A DNA stretch of 49,388 nt from Marinobacter maroccanus. GTDB taxonomy: Bacteria; Pseudomonadota; Gammaproteobacteria; Pseudomonadales; Oleiphilaceae. The DNA lies in assembly GCF_002933275.1 (NCBI RefSeq), contig NZ_PSSX01000026.1:43014-92401 (forward strand). The letters are read 5' to 3'. The notes under the pieces are model-generated. The model had not been told where the DNA came from, searched no databases, and worked only from the letters and a program-made list of their open reading frames with translations. Positions 8,501 through 16,722 of this stretch are shown piece after piece (positions within the stretch are counted from its first letter, which is position 1; each line of letters begins with the position of its first letter). Made by a program: the position numbers and the translations under genes.

Positions 8501-8814
8501 AGCCGGTCTTCAAGACCCGCGCCGAACTGATGCTCGATGCGCCCGACATGGAAATTCCGTTGGGTGGCCGCCACGATCTGTATGGTCGTGAATTTGTGCT
8601 TGAACTTGAAGGTAACATCACCTTCTTCGATGACGGCCGGATGCAGATTGAGCAACGCAACTCCAACCTGGTCGACATTAACGTTCGGGCGCGAGCCCTG
8701 GGTGTTCCCGGTGGTGAAATTGTGACGATTGACCTGCCCCTGCAGATCCCCGAACAGGGCGTCTATCTCAACTTCATTTCCAATCCGGTCAAAGAAATCC
8801 CGGCTGAGCCGTAA
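5587..8814 (+). CDS. Large Ig-like domain lipoprotein
   Basis: A 1075-residue predicted lipoprotein: a short signal sequence followed by the lipobox LLAGC at about residues 14-18. The chain contains repeated Big_5/SbsA-like Ig modules, visible as YSYPADGQADVSPRADVVLRF near residue 36, a middle module around FFDEPLAPDSI...GVDYEVVIDGLTDLAGN, and a later one around ITVVFSKSMDLNSI. Cysteine-containing loops (YPGYPCETD, TCTAGAYTSIC, CSGPGCSRSG) suggest disulfides in an exported protein. It lies directly downstream of the FadL-like gene and ends at a strong terminator. A role as a surface or periplasmic partner of that barrel is inferred from position only. Confidence 0.75.
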   Translation: MKYNKTLALVPALLLAGCGGDEQTMNETVFPGSVIYSYPADGQADVSPRADVVLRFSHAVTDEDAELQNKILMESQGQAVPFSISRVDGGRSLKLSPTSELDQLGAYTVTFSEPLIAEGGRQIDTPNAVGEAGIQFETRGSFSGPASTTNSAEDFGIAWQVPANNSPFEAMNFSTFRLAMTHPVHPEWAPLGGSIQLLDGNGDEVPATVLVKGNRITVDPCVVEDPRECGSKADVLDTNQTYTLHFENLASLTAPETERFSEEIAFTPRETGPTVVLQQSAVDSGLAAGAAEEDATRSVLNGQIINGVTLNSVLQGEAGPSQQTGDLFAELAFAPAFEANEALPLRIARGSVLNSTSLDVLVGGEVPVLDAATGQLQTTGNIKVTMLSDASGYLSPNPYTDDLNAPRHITLFMDVSMNTENAQPNAALSQDLMGVELRGIALVQDGVLTIDAIGMVEPNLLGQEYTDSTIAFHLQAATDADSVLDAEMLRELDSTPPSLVSWMPGPDNAIPDTRQSMQRPGDPVILFFDEPLAPDSINQGVSLIADGVPVETLETRLDGTAVTLNPGDGLRHGVDYEVVIDGLTDLAGNPATTAPLQFSLADIGDSSVTRRPALALTTYPGYPCETDHSLLDLSAGILGQCYSDGGIGDILPVSTMPSDRPITVVFSKSMDLNSIIPGDTFIVEKVSQEPNGSVSVLENEVPGRLEKNLQRIRFYPDQPWEAGAHYRYTLKSSEGAGTCTAGAYTSICDSDGLALKTDLLEGLDDGGGNNGPDDMVIYFTGTEPLDSVFTPLRNLPVRDTNANFLVDCDSNTNPDCLEPFAHEGSDNDGWAASANSTKLRVRNNQASASPPVIVASTADARVGCETGEQCPKDKFIYQTYALNTEVVGPGVYEPTGDEGILVNLYPTQLATTSISVFTELRVFGFIPLQEESITNTQVLRMRYAKDDPACSGPGCSRSGLIPGVITEGEDGQPVFKTRAELMLDAPDMEIPLGGRHDLYGREFVLELEGNITFFDDGRMQIEQRNSNLVDINVRARALGVPGGEIVTIDLPLQIPEQGVYLNFISNPVKEIPAEP

Positions 8815-8833
8815 AAGGCCCTGAAACCTCTGC

Positions 8834-8863
8834 AAAGGGCCAACCTTCGGGTTGGCCCTTTTT
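8834..8863 (+). terminator. Rho-independent terminator after lipoprotein gene
   Basis: A 12-bp stem, AAAGGGCCAACC (8834-8845) with GGTTGGCCCTTT (8850-8861), closed by a TTCG tetraloop and followed by Ts. It closes the FadL-like/lipoprotein operon. Confidence 0.93.
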
Positions 8864-8972
8864 GCACCGGGTACAACCGAGGGTTATTTCCCCCTCCAAG
8901 TCATTTACTGCTAATCTGGTTGCAGATTGAAACCGCTATAGCAAAACAACAAGCCTTCAGGAGAAGCCCTTC

Positions 8973-11267
8973 ATGGAAAACGGCACCCACTATCGTACCT
9001 GTCACCTTTGCGAGGCCATGTGCGGTGTCGCGATCGAAATGGAGGACGGCCGGATTGCCTCCATCAAGGGTGACGAAAATGATCCATTGAGCCGGGGACA
9101 TATTTGCCCGAAGGCGGTTGCTCTGCAAGACCTGCACGAGGATCCGGACCGCCTGAAGAAGCCTGTCCGTAAAACCGAAACGGGCTGGCAGGAAATGGAG
9201 TGGGACGAGGCCTTTGATCTGGTCGCGGAGAAACTCCATCAGACCCGTCAGGACCACGGTCGCAACAGCATCGGCGTGTACCTGGGCAATCCGAACGTCC
9301 ATAACCATGGCTCTCTGGTTGCCACCATGCCGCTGCTGCGGGCCATCGGGACCCAGAACCGGTTTTCAGCAACTTCTAACGATCAGCTGCCCCACATGCT
9401 GGCCAGCCTGGAGATGTTCGGGCATCAGGTTCTGTTTCCGATTCCGGATATCGATCACACGGATCTGTTTATCTGCATCGGCGCCAACCCCATGGCGTCC
9501 AATGGCAGCCTGATGACGGTTCCGGACTTCCGCGGGCGACTCAAGGCCCTGAAACAGCGCGGCGGCAGGATGATCGTGGTTGATCCACGCCGGACTGAAA
9601 CCGCCAAGCTGGCCGACGAGTTTCACTTCATCCGGCCGGGCAGCGATGCCTTGCTGCTGATGGCCATGGTGCACACATTGTTTGAAGAAGACTTGGTGGA
9701 TCCCGGCCCGGCCGAGAGGCTGGTGAAAGACGTCGACCTTCTGCGCCTGGCCGCCATTTCCTTCACCCCTGAAGCTGTCAGCGAGCACACCGGCATCGCT
9801 GCGGAGGACATCCGGGCACTGGCCCGTCAGCTAGCCACAACCCGGAAGGCGGCACTTTACACTCGCATGGGCACCAGCACCCAGACATTCGGCGGCGTTG
9901 CTACCTGGCTGGCCTACTGCCTCAACATCCTGACAGGCAAACTGGATCTTCCGGGCGGCGTGCTGTTTTCTCAGCCGGCCATAGATCTGGTGGAACTGGG
10001 CGCCATGGCCGGGCAAAAAGGCCACTTCGGCAAGCGCCACAGCCGTGTGAAGGGATTACCCGAGTTCGCCGGCGAGTACCCGGCCAGCACCATGGCCGAT
10101 GAAATGCTGACTCCCGGCGAGGGGCAGATCCGGGCCTTTGTCACTGTTGCGGGGAACCCGGTGCTCTCCAGCCCCAACGGGCGACGTCTGGAAGAAGCCC
10201 TCGGCGGCCTCGGTTTCATGGTCTCGGTTGACTATTACCTGAACGAAACCACCCGTCACGCGGATATCATCCTGCCACCGACCGCAGCCCTGGAGCGCAG
10301 CCACTACGATCTGATTTTCAGTATGTTTGCGGTGCGCAATGTCGCCAAATACAGCGAAGCGCTGTTCGATGCCGGCCCGGATACCCGCCATGACTGGCAG
10401 ATCTTGCTGGAACTGGCCCACCGGCTGGAAAAGATCCGGAAAGGCGGGCGGCTACCCCTCCGCACGGAGCTGGGCTGGCGCGCTTTCAAGCAGATTGGCC
10501 CGGATCCCATTCTCGATCTGCTACTGCGCACCGGCCCCTACGGCGCCGATGCCGGGCGCGCGCGCGGATTGCTGCAGCCAGCCGTTGATCTGGTGATGGA
10601 CATTCTGCCGAAACGACACCTGCTTCGTGGACTGGCCAAACTCAGCCCTCTTAACCGAAGCTGGCAGGAACTACCAAAAGGGCTTTCCCTGAGCGCGCTG
10701 AAGGATAACCCGAACGGTGTCGATCTTGGGCCACTGCAACCATCCCTGCCGGAGCGACTTTTTACCCGCGATGGCAAGATCAACCTTGCGCCCAGGCGCT
10801 ACCTGGACGATCTCGGCCGGCTGCACGATGCACTGGCTGCGCCGACCGGAGACTCCCTCCAACTGATCGGCAGACGCCATGTCCGCAGCAATAACTCCTG
10901 GATGCATAACAGTCAGCGGCTGGTTAAGGGCAAGGACCGTTGCACCCTGATGATTCACCCCAAGGATGCCAGCCGTCTGGCTTTGCAAGCCGCTGACTCT
11001 GCGGAAATAACATCTGAATCCCGGCAGATTGTTTTACCGGTGGAGATTACCGAGGACATTATGCCGGGCGTGGTGTCGATTCCCCATGGCTGGGGCCACG
11101 ACCGGGACGGAACCGGCCAGTCGGTGGCGGCTGCACACGCTGGCGCCAGCATCAATGACGTACTCAGCGACGGCAATATTGATCCGCTCTCCGGGACTTC
11201 CGTATTGAATGGGCAGCCTGTTGCTGTCAAAGTCTGGCGCCCGGAGCGCCAACGTAAACGGGCCTGA
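8973..11267 (+). CDS. Molybdopterin-dependent oxidoreductase
   Basis: A 764-residue protein of the DMSO-reductase/formate-dehydrogenase superfamily. Near the N-terminus, Cys10-x2-Cys13-x3-Cys17-x27-Cys45 (RTCHLCEAMC...HICPK) is the [4Fe-4S] motif. Molybdopterin-guanine dinucleotide binding regions follow (GANPMASNGS, VDPRRTETA, TVAGNPVLSSPNGRR), and a C-terminal cofactor-binding domain ends near SGTSVLNGQPVAVKVW. There is no Tat signal, so it should be cytoplasmic. The substrate cannot be told from sequence and no electron-transfer subunit is adjacent. A good ribosome site (CAGGAG) supports the start. A DUF2489 gene follows after 18 nt, likely in the same operon. Confidence 0.88.
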   Translation: MENGTHYRTCHLCEAMCGVAIEMEDGRIASIKGDENDPLSRGHICPKAVALQDLHEDPDRLKKPVRKTETGWQEMEWDEAFDLVAEKLHQTRQDHGRNSIGVYLGNPNVHNHGSLVATMPLLRAIGTQNRFSATSNDQLPHMLASLEMFGHQVLFPIPDIDHTDLFICIGANPMASNGSLMTVPDFRGRLKALKQRGGRMIVVDPRRTETAKLADEFHFIRPGSDALLLMAMVHTLFEEDLVDPGPAERLVKDVDLLRLAAISFTPEAVSEHTGIAAEDIRALARQLATTRKAALYTRMGTSTQTFGGVATWLAYCLNILTGKLDLPGGVLFSQPAIDLVELGAMAGQKGHFGKRHSRVKGLPEFAGEYPASTMADEMLTPGEGQIRAFVTVAGNPVLSSPNGRRLEEALGGLGFMVSVDYYLNETTRHADIILPPTAALERSHYDLIFSMFAVRNVAKYSEALFDAGPDTRHDWQILLELAHRLEKIRKGGRLPLRTELGWRAFKQIGPDPILDLLLRTGPYGADAGRARGLLQPAVDLVMDILPKRHLLRGLAKLSPLNRSWQELPKGLSLSALKDNPNGVDLGPLQPSLPERLFTRDGKINLAPRRYLDDLGRLHDALAAPTGDSLQLIGRRHVRSNNSWMHNSQRLVKGKDRCTLMIHPKDASRLALQAADSAEITSESRQIVLPVEITEDIMPGVVSIPHGWGHDRDGTGQSVAAAHAGASINDVLSDGNIDPLSGTSVLNGQPVAVKVWRPERQRKRA

Positions 11268-11285
11268 TTCAAAGAGGAGCCGAAA

Positions 11286-11741
11286 ATGCCCCAGTGGCTG
11301 CAGTGGAGTCTGATTATCGCCGGCCTGGTTGCCATCATACTTTTGGCAGTGTTTATACGCCGTCAAATGCAATTGCTATCGGAAAACCGCAAGCGGCAGG
11401 CCAAGGCTGAGGAGTTCCAGACGAACCGCAGAAAAGACATGATCCGCAGTGTTCGTGTCATCGCTATGGCGGTTGAAGAGGACCAGATCGAGTACTCGGA
11501 AGCCTGCCTGAGACTCAAGGGCCTGCTGGACCACATTGCCCCGGAGTTGCTGGAGCAGGCGCCTTTCAGGGTTTTCCAGGAGGTTCATGACCAACTGCAG
11601 CATATGCCCACCCACAGGGCTCGGCAGGCAACAGAAACGAAGTTCGTGGATAAAATGGACAAGGAACGGTTTGAGGTTGAGCAAAAGCACGCCGACGCGA
11701 TTCGCCGAGCGGCAACCGCCATCCGACACCATTCCTTTTAG
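11286..11741 (+). CDS. DUF2489 domain-containing protein
   Basis: A 151-residue protein with one N-terminal membrane helix (LIIAGLVAIILLAVFI, about residues 9-24) and a charged cytoplasmic part matching the DUF2489 pattern (IRSVRVIAMAVEEDQIEYSEACLRLKGLLDHI...MPTHRAR). Function is unknown. It follows the molybdopterin oxidoreductase closely with its own ribosome site (AGAGGAG), so joint expression is likely; a functional link is not shown. Confidence 0.8.
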   Translation: MPQWLQWSLIIAGLVAIILLAVFIRRQMQLLSENRKRQAKAEEFQTNRRKDMIRSVRVIAMAVEEDQIEYSEACLRLKGLLDHIAPELLEQAPFRVFQEVHDQLQHMPTHRARQATETKFVDKMDKERFEVEQKHADAIRRAATAIRHHSF

Positions 11742-11939
11742 GCTTTGCGCTGGCGACCAAGTACACAGTGCAACTGGTCAGACCTTATTTTTGTAACAGT
11801 TTGTAACTGAAATAGCAGTAAAACAGATATTTTAGCTCAACAAATCAAAAGGTTCTGTCGACCTGAAAAACTGACACTCTGCTCATTCCTTCCCGGTTAC
11901 AACTATTGACTTTTCTTTTTTCCATCAGGGTCTAAATTG

Positions 11940-12059
11940 AAAACAGGGAGGCACCTATCATCTGCGGAAGGTGCCACCTAACGTTGTTTTCTCCTGATAA
12001 GTTTGGACGACACTGCAATAAAGCGGGTGAGCTTGCCGGCCTTGGGGCCGGCTTTTTTT
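11940..12059 (+). ncRNA. Possible small RNA between DUF2489 and HDOD genes
   Basis: The 345-nt gap 11742-12086 holds no protein gene but has the parts of a short transcription unit on the plus strand: TTGACT at 11906-11911, a weak -10-like TCTAAA/TAAATT at 11931-11938 (spacing 19-21, longer than ideal), a hairpin with arms GGCACCT and AGGTGCC around 11951-11976, and a strong terminator at 12035-12059. The next gene is on the opposite strand, so this is not its leader. It could instead be the long 3' tail of the DUF2489 transcript. No known RNA family was recognised. Confidence 0.3.
12035..12059 (+). terminator. Rho-independent terminator
   Basis: GCCGGCC (12035-12041), loop TTGG, GGCCGGC (12046-12052), then seven Ts. 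The T-run shows it acts on plus-strand transcripts, ending either the upstream operon or the putative small RNA. Confidence 0.9.
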
Positions 12060-12086
12060 GGGGGATTTTTCGGAAAGAGGCTCCCG

Positions 12087-13451
12087 CTACTGGCTCATCA
12101 TGCCTGCCATGGCCATGACACTGTCCTTGCTGTTAACCAGCTCGTCGAACTGTTCCTCGACCTGTTCCCGGTTGAGCCCCAGCTCGTCATAAAACGCCTG
12201 TCTGACGTCTTCGCCCGCACCCAGAGCCACACCCCTGGCAGTCAGCAACTGGCGGCCCAGCCACAGCAACCGGGCATAGACGCTGTGACTGCCATCGTAG
12301 GAGGGGTTCTTCTGATAGCGTATTGCCAGGGTGACCTCATCCGGCATACCCCAATTCTCCATCAACTGGGCTGCGATCTGTTCCCGGGTGATCCCAAGCA
12401 GATAGTGCTCGGTCACAGAGGAATCGATATCAGGATTCACTTCCAAAGAACGGCAAACCAGCTTGAAATGAGGTGGGAACACCTGCGCAAGGACCAGATG
12501 ACCAAAGTTATGGAGCAGTCCACCAAGGTAGGCAAGACCGAACACTGGCCGCTCGCCACGGGGCATCATGCTAGCCAGGATACCCGCTGACTGGGCCTGC
12601 CAGATTGCCTGTTGCCAGTAATCCACGTAGCCCTCCGGGTGATCCTGGGGCTGCTTGAGCGCCCGCCCGAGAGAAAGCCCCATGGCCAGGTTCATGACCA
12701 GATCGAATCCGAGCACCCGGGAAACCGCGTCGTGCACCGACTTTACCTGACCTGCTGCCGCATAGAATGAGGACGAGGCCCAGCTTACAACCTGCGCCGC
12801 GAGGCTCGGGTCGCTCTCGACAATATCTACAAGGTCACCCATGACAGCGTTGGGATTGACCCGAAGGTGGATAATTCGCTGGGCGGTTTCCGGCAGCGGC
12901 GGCAGCTCCAGGGTATCTTCCAGTCGTTGCTGTATTCTCAGGCCGGTGAATTTCTTGATGGCGGAATGGAACTGGTCCCGATCCCTGCCGTGGTCGTCAA
13001 GGTTAACGTTGATGGATTCCGGCGCAACGGCGAAGGAGCGTCTATCAGCCTTGGCTGTCAGGGCCCGGAAATCCTCTGCTGGCATGACCATCGCAAGGTT
13101 CTGCTCGCCCAATTCAAGCGCAACGGCGGGCAAGTCATCCACACGCTCATCTACCACGGTTGGCCAGCCTGTCAGTGATGGCAATGCCGGGAGCGCCTTG
13201 AGGCCCGCCCTTTCCCGAACGCGCAACTGTTCGCGGCGCTTCATTAGGCGCAGATCACGGCCCAGTTGTTTGTTCAGTTGTTCCAGGTCAATCAGATCGT
13301 CGCGGCGGCAGATTACCTGGAGGTTCCCTTGCTCATCACTGAGCAGAACCATTCGCAACAGTTCTTTCTGGCTCGCCTGGCCTGCATCCCTCAGGGATAC
13401 GCCGGCTGCGGTATCACCCAGAGCCTGCTGAACTGCGACAGGTAATTCCAT
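12087..13451 (-). CDS. HDOD domain protein with YbaK-like N-terminal domain
   Basis: A 454-residue two-domain protein. Residues 1 to about 160 look like a YbaK/ProRS-associated domain, a fold that in other proteins removes wrongly attached amino acids from tRNA (MELPVAVQQALGD...VICRRDDLIDLEQLNKQLGRDLRL...). From about 180 there is an HDOD domain (LPPLPETAQRIIHLRVNPNAV then LVDIVESDPSLAAQVVSWAS, and later GLLHNFGHLVLAQVFP). HDOD proteins are usually signalling or scaffold modules related to HD phosphohydrolases but lacking full catalytic sites. Transcribed alone on the minus strand. Whether the YbaK-like part is catalytic cannot be judged. Confidence 0.82.
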   Translation of the reverse strand: MELPVAVQQALGDTAAGVSLRDAGQASQKELLRMVLLSDEQGNLQVICRRDDLIDLEQLNKQLGRDLRLMKRREQLRVRERAGLKALPALPSLTGWPTVVDERVDDLPAVALELGEQNLAMVMPAEDFRALTAKADRRSFAVAPESINVNLDDHGRDRDQFHSAIKKFTGLRIQQRLEDTLELPPLPETAQRIIHLRVNPNAVMGDLVDIVESDPSLAAQVVSWASSSFYAAAGQVKSVHDAVSRVLGFDLVMNLAMGLSLGRALKQPQDHPEGYVDYWQQAIWQAQSAGILASMMPRGERPVFGLAYLGGLLHNFGHLVLAQVFPPHFKLVCRSLEVNPDIDSSVTEHYLLGITREQIAAQLMENWGMPDEVTLAIRYQKNPSYDGSHSVYARLLWLGRQLLTARGVALGAGEDVRQAFYDELGLNREQVEEQFDELVNSKDSVMAMAGMMSQ

Positions 13452-13602
13452 ATATTTCTCCCGAATATTGCTGTTTTCCGTCGGATAACCCGAACCTGAA
13501 AATCACACTGAGTTCAGTATAGGGCAAAGAAATGACCCTGACGTTGACCGAACTCTATTTCCAAACCGCTTTCATACGCACTCAGTGACCAAATGGACGT
13601 CT

Positions 13603-15678
13603 CTAGACATCGCCGTAACGCGTTCTGTCACCAAGCCATCGCCTAACGAGAGCGCGGACAACCTCCGGGTGAGCCATCAGGCCTGGCGCCATTTCCCGAA
13701 CTGGCTCGATCCAGCCCTTGTCGCGCTCAAAGTCTGCCAGCCGAAACTGCATCATACCGGTTTGCCGGGTGCCCAACACCTCGCCCGGCCCTCTTATTTC
13801 CAGATCTTTCTCGGCGATAAAAAAGCCGTCCTGACTGTCCCTGAGCGCCTGCAACCGGGCCTTGCCATTGGCGGACAAAGGCGGGTGGTACATCAGGACA
13901 CAGAAACTGGCCTGCTCGCCCCGGCCAACACGACCACGAAGCTGATGCAACTGCGCCAGCCCAAGGCGCTCCGGGTTTTCAATGATGATCAGCGATGCGT
14001 TGGGCACGTCCACCCCAACCTCAATGACAGTGGTAGCAACCAGCAGATCCAGCTCGCCGACTTTGAACTGTTCCATTACCGCCGCCTTTTCCTGGGCCTT
14101 CAAACGCCCGTGCACAAGCCCCACTTTCAGATCCGGTAATCGCTCGGCCAACTCCTGGGCAGTGACTTCTGCTGCCTGGCACTGCAGGGCTTCGGATTCC
14201 TCGATCAGGGTACAGACCCAGTAGGCTTGCCGGCCTTCCCGACAGGCGCCGCGGACCCGTTCGATCACATCTTCCCTGCGACTGTCGGGAATCACGATGG
14301 TTTCGATCGGCTTCCGCCCTGGCGGAAGTTCGTCAATCACCGAGGTATCCAGGTCGGCATAGGCGCTCATGGCCAGGGTACGGGGAATCGGTGTTGCCGT
14401 CATGATCAGCTGGTGAGGCGCCAGGGAGCCTCCCACGCCCTTTTCCCGTAGGGCGAGTCGCTGGTGAACACCAAAGCGGTGCTGTTCATCCACGATCACT
14501 AGGGCAAGACGGTGGAACTCCACATCCTCCTGAAACAGGGCATGGGTGCCTATCACCACTCCGGCATCGCCCGACTGGACCGCTTCCAGCGTTTCAGCCC
14601 GGGCTTTGCCCTTAACCTTTCCGGATAGCCAGGCCAGTCGAATGCCAAGGGGTTCCAGCCATGCCCGGAAATTCTGGAAGTGCTGCTCGGCAAGAATTTC
14701 GGTAGGTGCCATCAACGCCACCTGGGCACCAGCGCCAATGGCCTGCAATGCCGCCAGCGCCGCCACCACTGTTTTTCCGGAGCCGACATCGCCCTGGACA
14801 AGCCGGAGCATCGGCAGCGGCTGGCTCAGATCCTGACGAATGTCAGCCAGCACATGACGCTGGGCACCGGTGAGTGCGAACGGCAGGGAGTCCAGGAAAC
14901 GCTCGGGCAGGTCACCCGTGGGCAGGAGTGGTAGCGCTTCGCGGGCCTGGATCTGCTCACGCACCTGCAGCAGGCTCAATTGGTGCGCCAACAGCTCTTC
15001 CATCACCAATCGCTGTTGCGCGGGGTGGCGTCCTTCCATCAACTGGTTTACGGGCGCGTTGGCAGGTGGAGAATGCACCAGTTGGACAGCTTCGGTGATT
15101 CCGGGCAACTGGTATTCGGCCAACAATCCCTGCGGTAACCAGTCCTTGATCGGGAATCGCTGGAGATAGCCCAGGGCCTGCTGACACAGAGAGCGCACCC
15201 GGGGTTGCTGAATCCCCTCGGTAAGAGGATAAACCGGCGTCAGGGTTGCCTCACCTTCCGACGGCATGGGCGGCGGGTTCACCTGGTACTCGGGGTGGTA
15301 AAACTCATACCCTGCGCGGCCAGGACGAACCTCGCCAAAGCAGCGAACCCTGGCGCCTTCGCTCAGCTGGTTTTTCTGGGCGGCGTTAAAGTGAAAGAAG
15401 CGCATGACCAGAAAGCCGCTGCTATCCCGAAGGGTCACCTGCAGGCTGCGCCTGCGTCCCATCACGAGATCGGCTTTCATCACCTCCCCTTCCACCACAG
15501 CGACGTCGCCAATGCGAAGACTTCCCATGGGTATAACGCGGGTTCTGTCCTCATACCGATGTGGAAGGTGAAAGAGCAGGTCCTGCAGGGAGACAATGCC
15601 CAGCTTGGCGAGCTTCTCGGCCAGGGCGCTTCCTACGCCCTTGAGCTGGGTGACCGGAATGTCATCCAGTGACGTCAT
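13603..15678 (-). CDS. recG: ATP-dependent DNA helicase RecG
   Basis: A 691-residue protein of usual RecG length. The N-terminal wedge/OB domain (VTQLKGVGSALAEKLAKLG, LLFHLPHRYEDRT) is followed by a helicase core with Walker A GDVGSGKT, DEQH box (VDEQHRFGVHQR), TATPIPRT and C-terminal motifs VATTVIEVGVD and QLRGRVGRG. RecG reverses stalled replication forks and moves Holliday junctions. It lies 8 nt downstream of oxyR on the same strand, so the two are probably co-transcribed, as in Pseudomonas. Confidence 0.97.
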   Translation of the reverse strand: MTSLDDIPVTQLKGVGSALAEKLAKLGIVSLQDLLFHLPHRYEDRTRVIPMGSLRIGDVAVVEGEVMKADLVMGRRRSLQVTLRDSSGFLVMRFFHFNAAQKNQLSEGARVRCFGEVRPGRAGYEFYHPEYQVNPPPMPSEGEATLTPVYPLTEGIQQPRVRSLCQQALGYLQRFPIKDWLPQGLLAEYQLPGITEAVQLVHSPPANAPVNQLMEGRHPAQQRLVMEELLAHQLSLLQVREQIQAREALPLLPTGDLPERFLDSLPFALTGAQRHVLADIRQDLSQPLPMLRLVQGDVGSGKTVVAALAALQAIGAGAQVALMAPTEILAEQHFQNFRAWLEPLGIRLAWLSGKVKGKARAETLEAVQSGDAGVVIGTHALFQEDVEFHRLALVIVDEQHRFGVHQRLALREKGVGGSLAPHQLIMTATPIPRTLAMSAYADLDTSVIDELPPGRKPIETIVIPDSRREDVIERVRGACREGRQAYWVCTLIEESEALQCQAAEVTAQELAERLPDLKVGLVHGRLKAQEKAAVMEQFKVGELDLLVATTVIEVGVDVPNASLIIIENPERLGLAQLHQLRGRVGRGEQASFCVLMYHPPLSANGKARLQALRDSQDGFFIAEKDLEIRGPGEVLGTRQTGMMQFRLADFERDKGWIEPVREMAPGLMAHPEVVRALVRRWLGDRTRYGDV

Positions 15679-15686
15679 AGGCAGGC

Positions 15687-16646
15687 TCAGGCGCTTTCAG
15701 CCACAACCGGTGTATCCGTTTTCGCCTTTTCAATTACACGGCACTGGCTGGCAGCCAGGGACAGCACATCAATAGCCTTGGGCCGCGGGAAAGTAACCCG
15801 CCAGGCCAGGGCCACCGTGCGGAACGGCACCGGAGGCGCAAACGGCCGGACTGCCAGGATGTCTTCATGGTACTGCATGGCCGTGGCGGCCGAGAGCGGC
15901 AGTACGGTAATGCCCAGGCCGGAAGCCACCATATGGCGAATGGTTTCGAGGGAACTGCCTTCGGTGACCAGAGCCGGTGAACCATTATTGGCCCGATGCG
16001 TCACGGCCTCCACCAGTGGTGGACAGGATTCCAGAACCTGGTCCCGGAAACAGTGGCCCGGCCCGAGCAGAAGCAATTGCTCCTTGGCCAGTTCGTCCGC
16101 AGTCAACTGTTCCTTACTGGCCAGCGGATGCCCGGCCGGCAGCAGAACAACAAACGGTTCATCGTAAAGCGGCAGGGTAACCACTTCCGGCTCCTCGAAC
16201 GGCAGAGCAATAATAATGGCGTCCAGCTCGGACTGCCGGAGTTTCTGCCTCAGGTTCGCGGTGTAGTTCTCTTCAATGTAGAGGGGCATCTCCGGGGCGG
16301 CACGCCTGAGTTCCGGCAGCAGGTGCGGGAACAGGTAGGGGCCAATGGTGTAGATGGCGCCCACTTTCAGAGGTGAGTTGAGCTGGTTCTTGCCATCCTG
16401 GGCCATGTCCTTGATCAGGCCGACCTGGTCGAGGACACGCTGGGCCTGTTCGATAATGCGCAGCCCGGTTTCGGTGACACGGATGCTGCTTTTGCTTCGT
16501 TCAAAAAGCGGTATACCGAGCTCGTCTTCCAACTTTTTAACAGCAACGCTGAGCGTTGGCTGACTGACATGGCAACGCTCTGCAGCCCTGCCAAAATGCC
16601 TTTCGCGGGCCAGCGTAACGACGTATCGTAACTCGGTGAGAGTCAT
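15687..16646 (-). CDS. oxyR: Hydrogen peroxide-sensing LysR regulator OxyR
   Basis: A 319-residue LysR-family regulator with an N-terminal winged helix (LTELRYVVTLARERHFGRAA, VSQPTLSVAVKKLEDELG). The peroxide-sensing cysteines are at Cys199 and Cys208 (GHCFRDQVLESC), the same numbers and spacing as in E. coli OxyR, where they form the activating disulfide. It controls catalase, peroxidase and related genes. Upstream, the divergent SDR gene begins about 75 nt away, so the gap probably holds both promoters. recG follows immediately. Confidence 0.96.
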   Translation of the reverse strand: MTLTELRYVVTLARERHFGRAAERCHVSQPTLSVAVKKLEDELGIPLFERSKSSIRVTETGLRIIEQAQRVLDQVGLIKDMAQDGKNQLNSPLKVGAIYTIGPYLFPHLLPELRRAAPEMPLYIEENYTANLRQKLRQSELDAIIIALPFEEPEVVTLPLYDEPFVVLLPAGHPLASKEQLTADELAKEQLLLLGPGHCFRDQVLESCPPLVEAVTHRANNGSPALVTEGSSLETIRHMVASGLGITVLPLSAATAMQYHEDILAVRPFAPPVPFRTVALAWRVTFPRPKAIDVLSLAASQCRVIEKAKTDTPVVAESA

Positions 16647-16722
16647 GGTGAGCTCCGGTCAGAAAGATGCGGGTCGAAGTTTCACGAATTTATGAGGTAA
16701 AGCATAAGGATTGAAATTGTCT

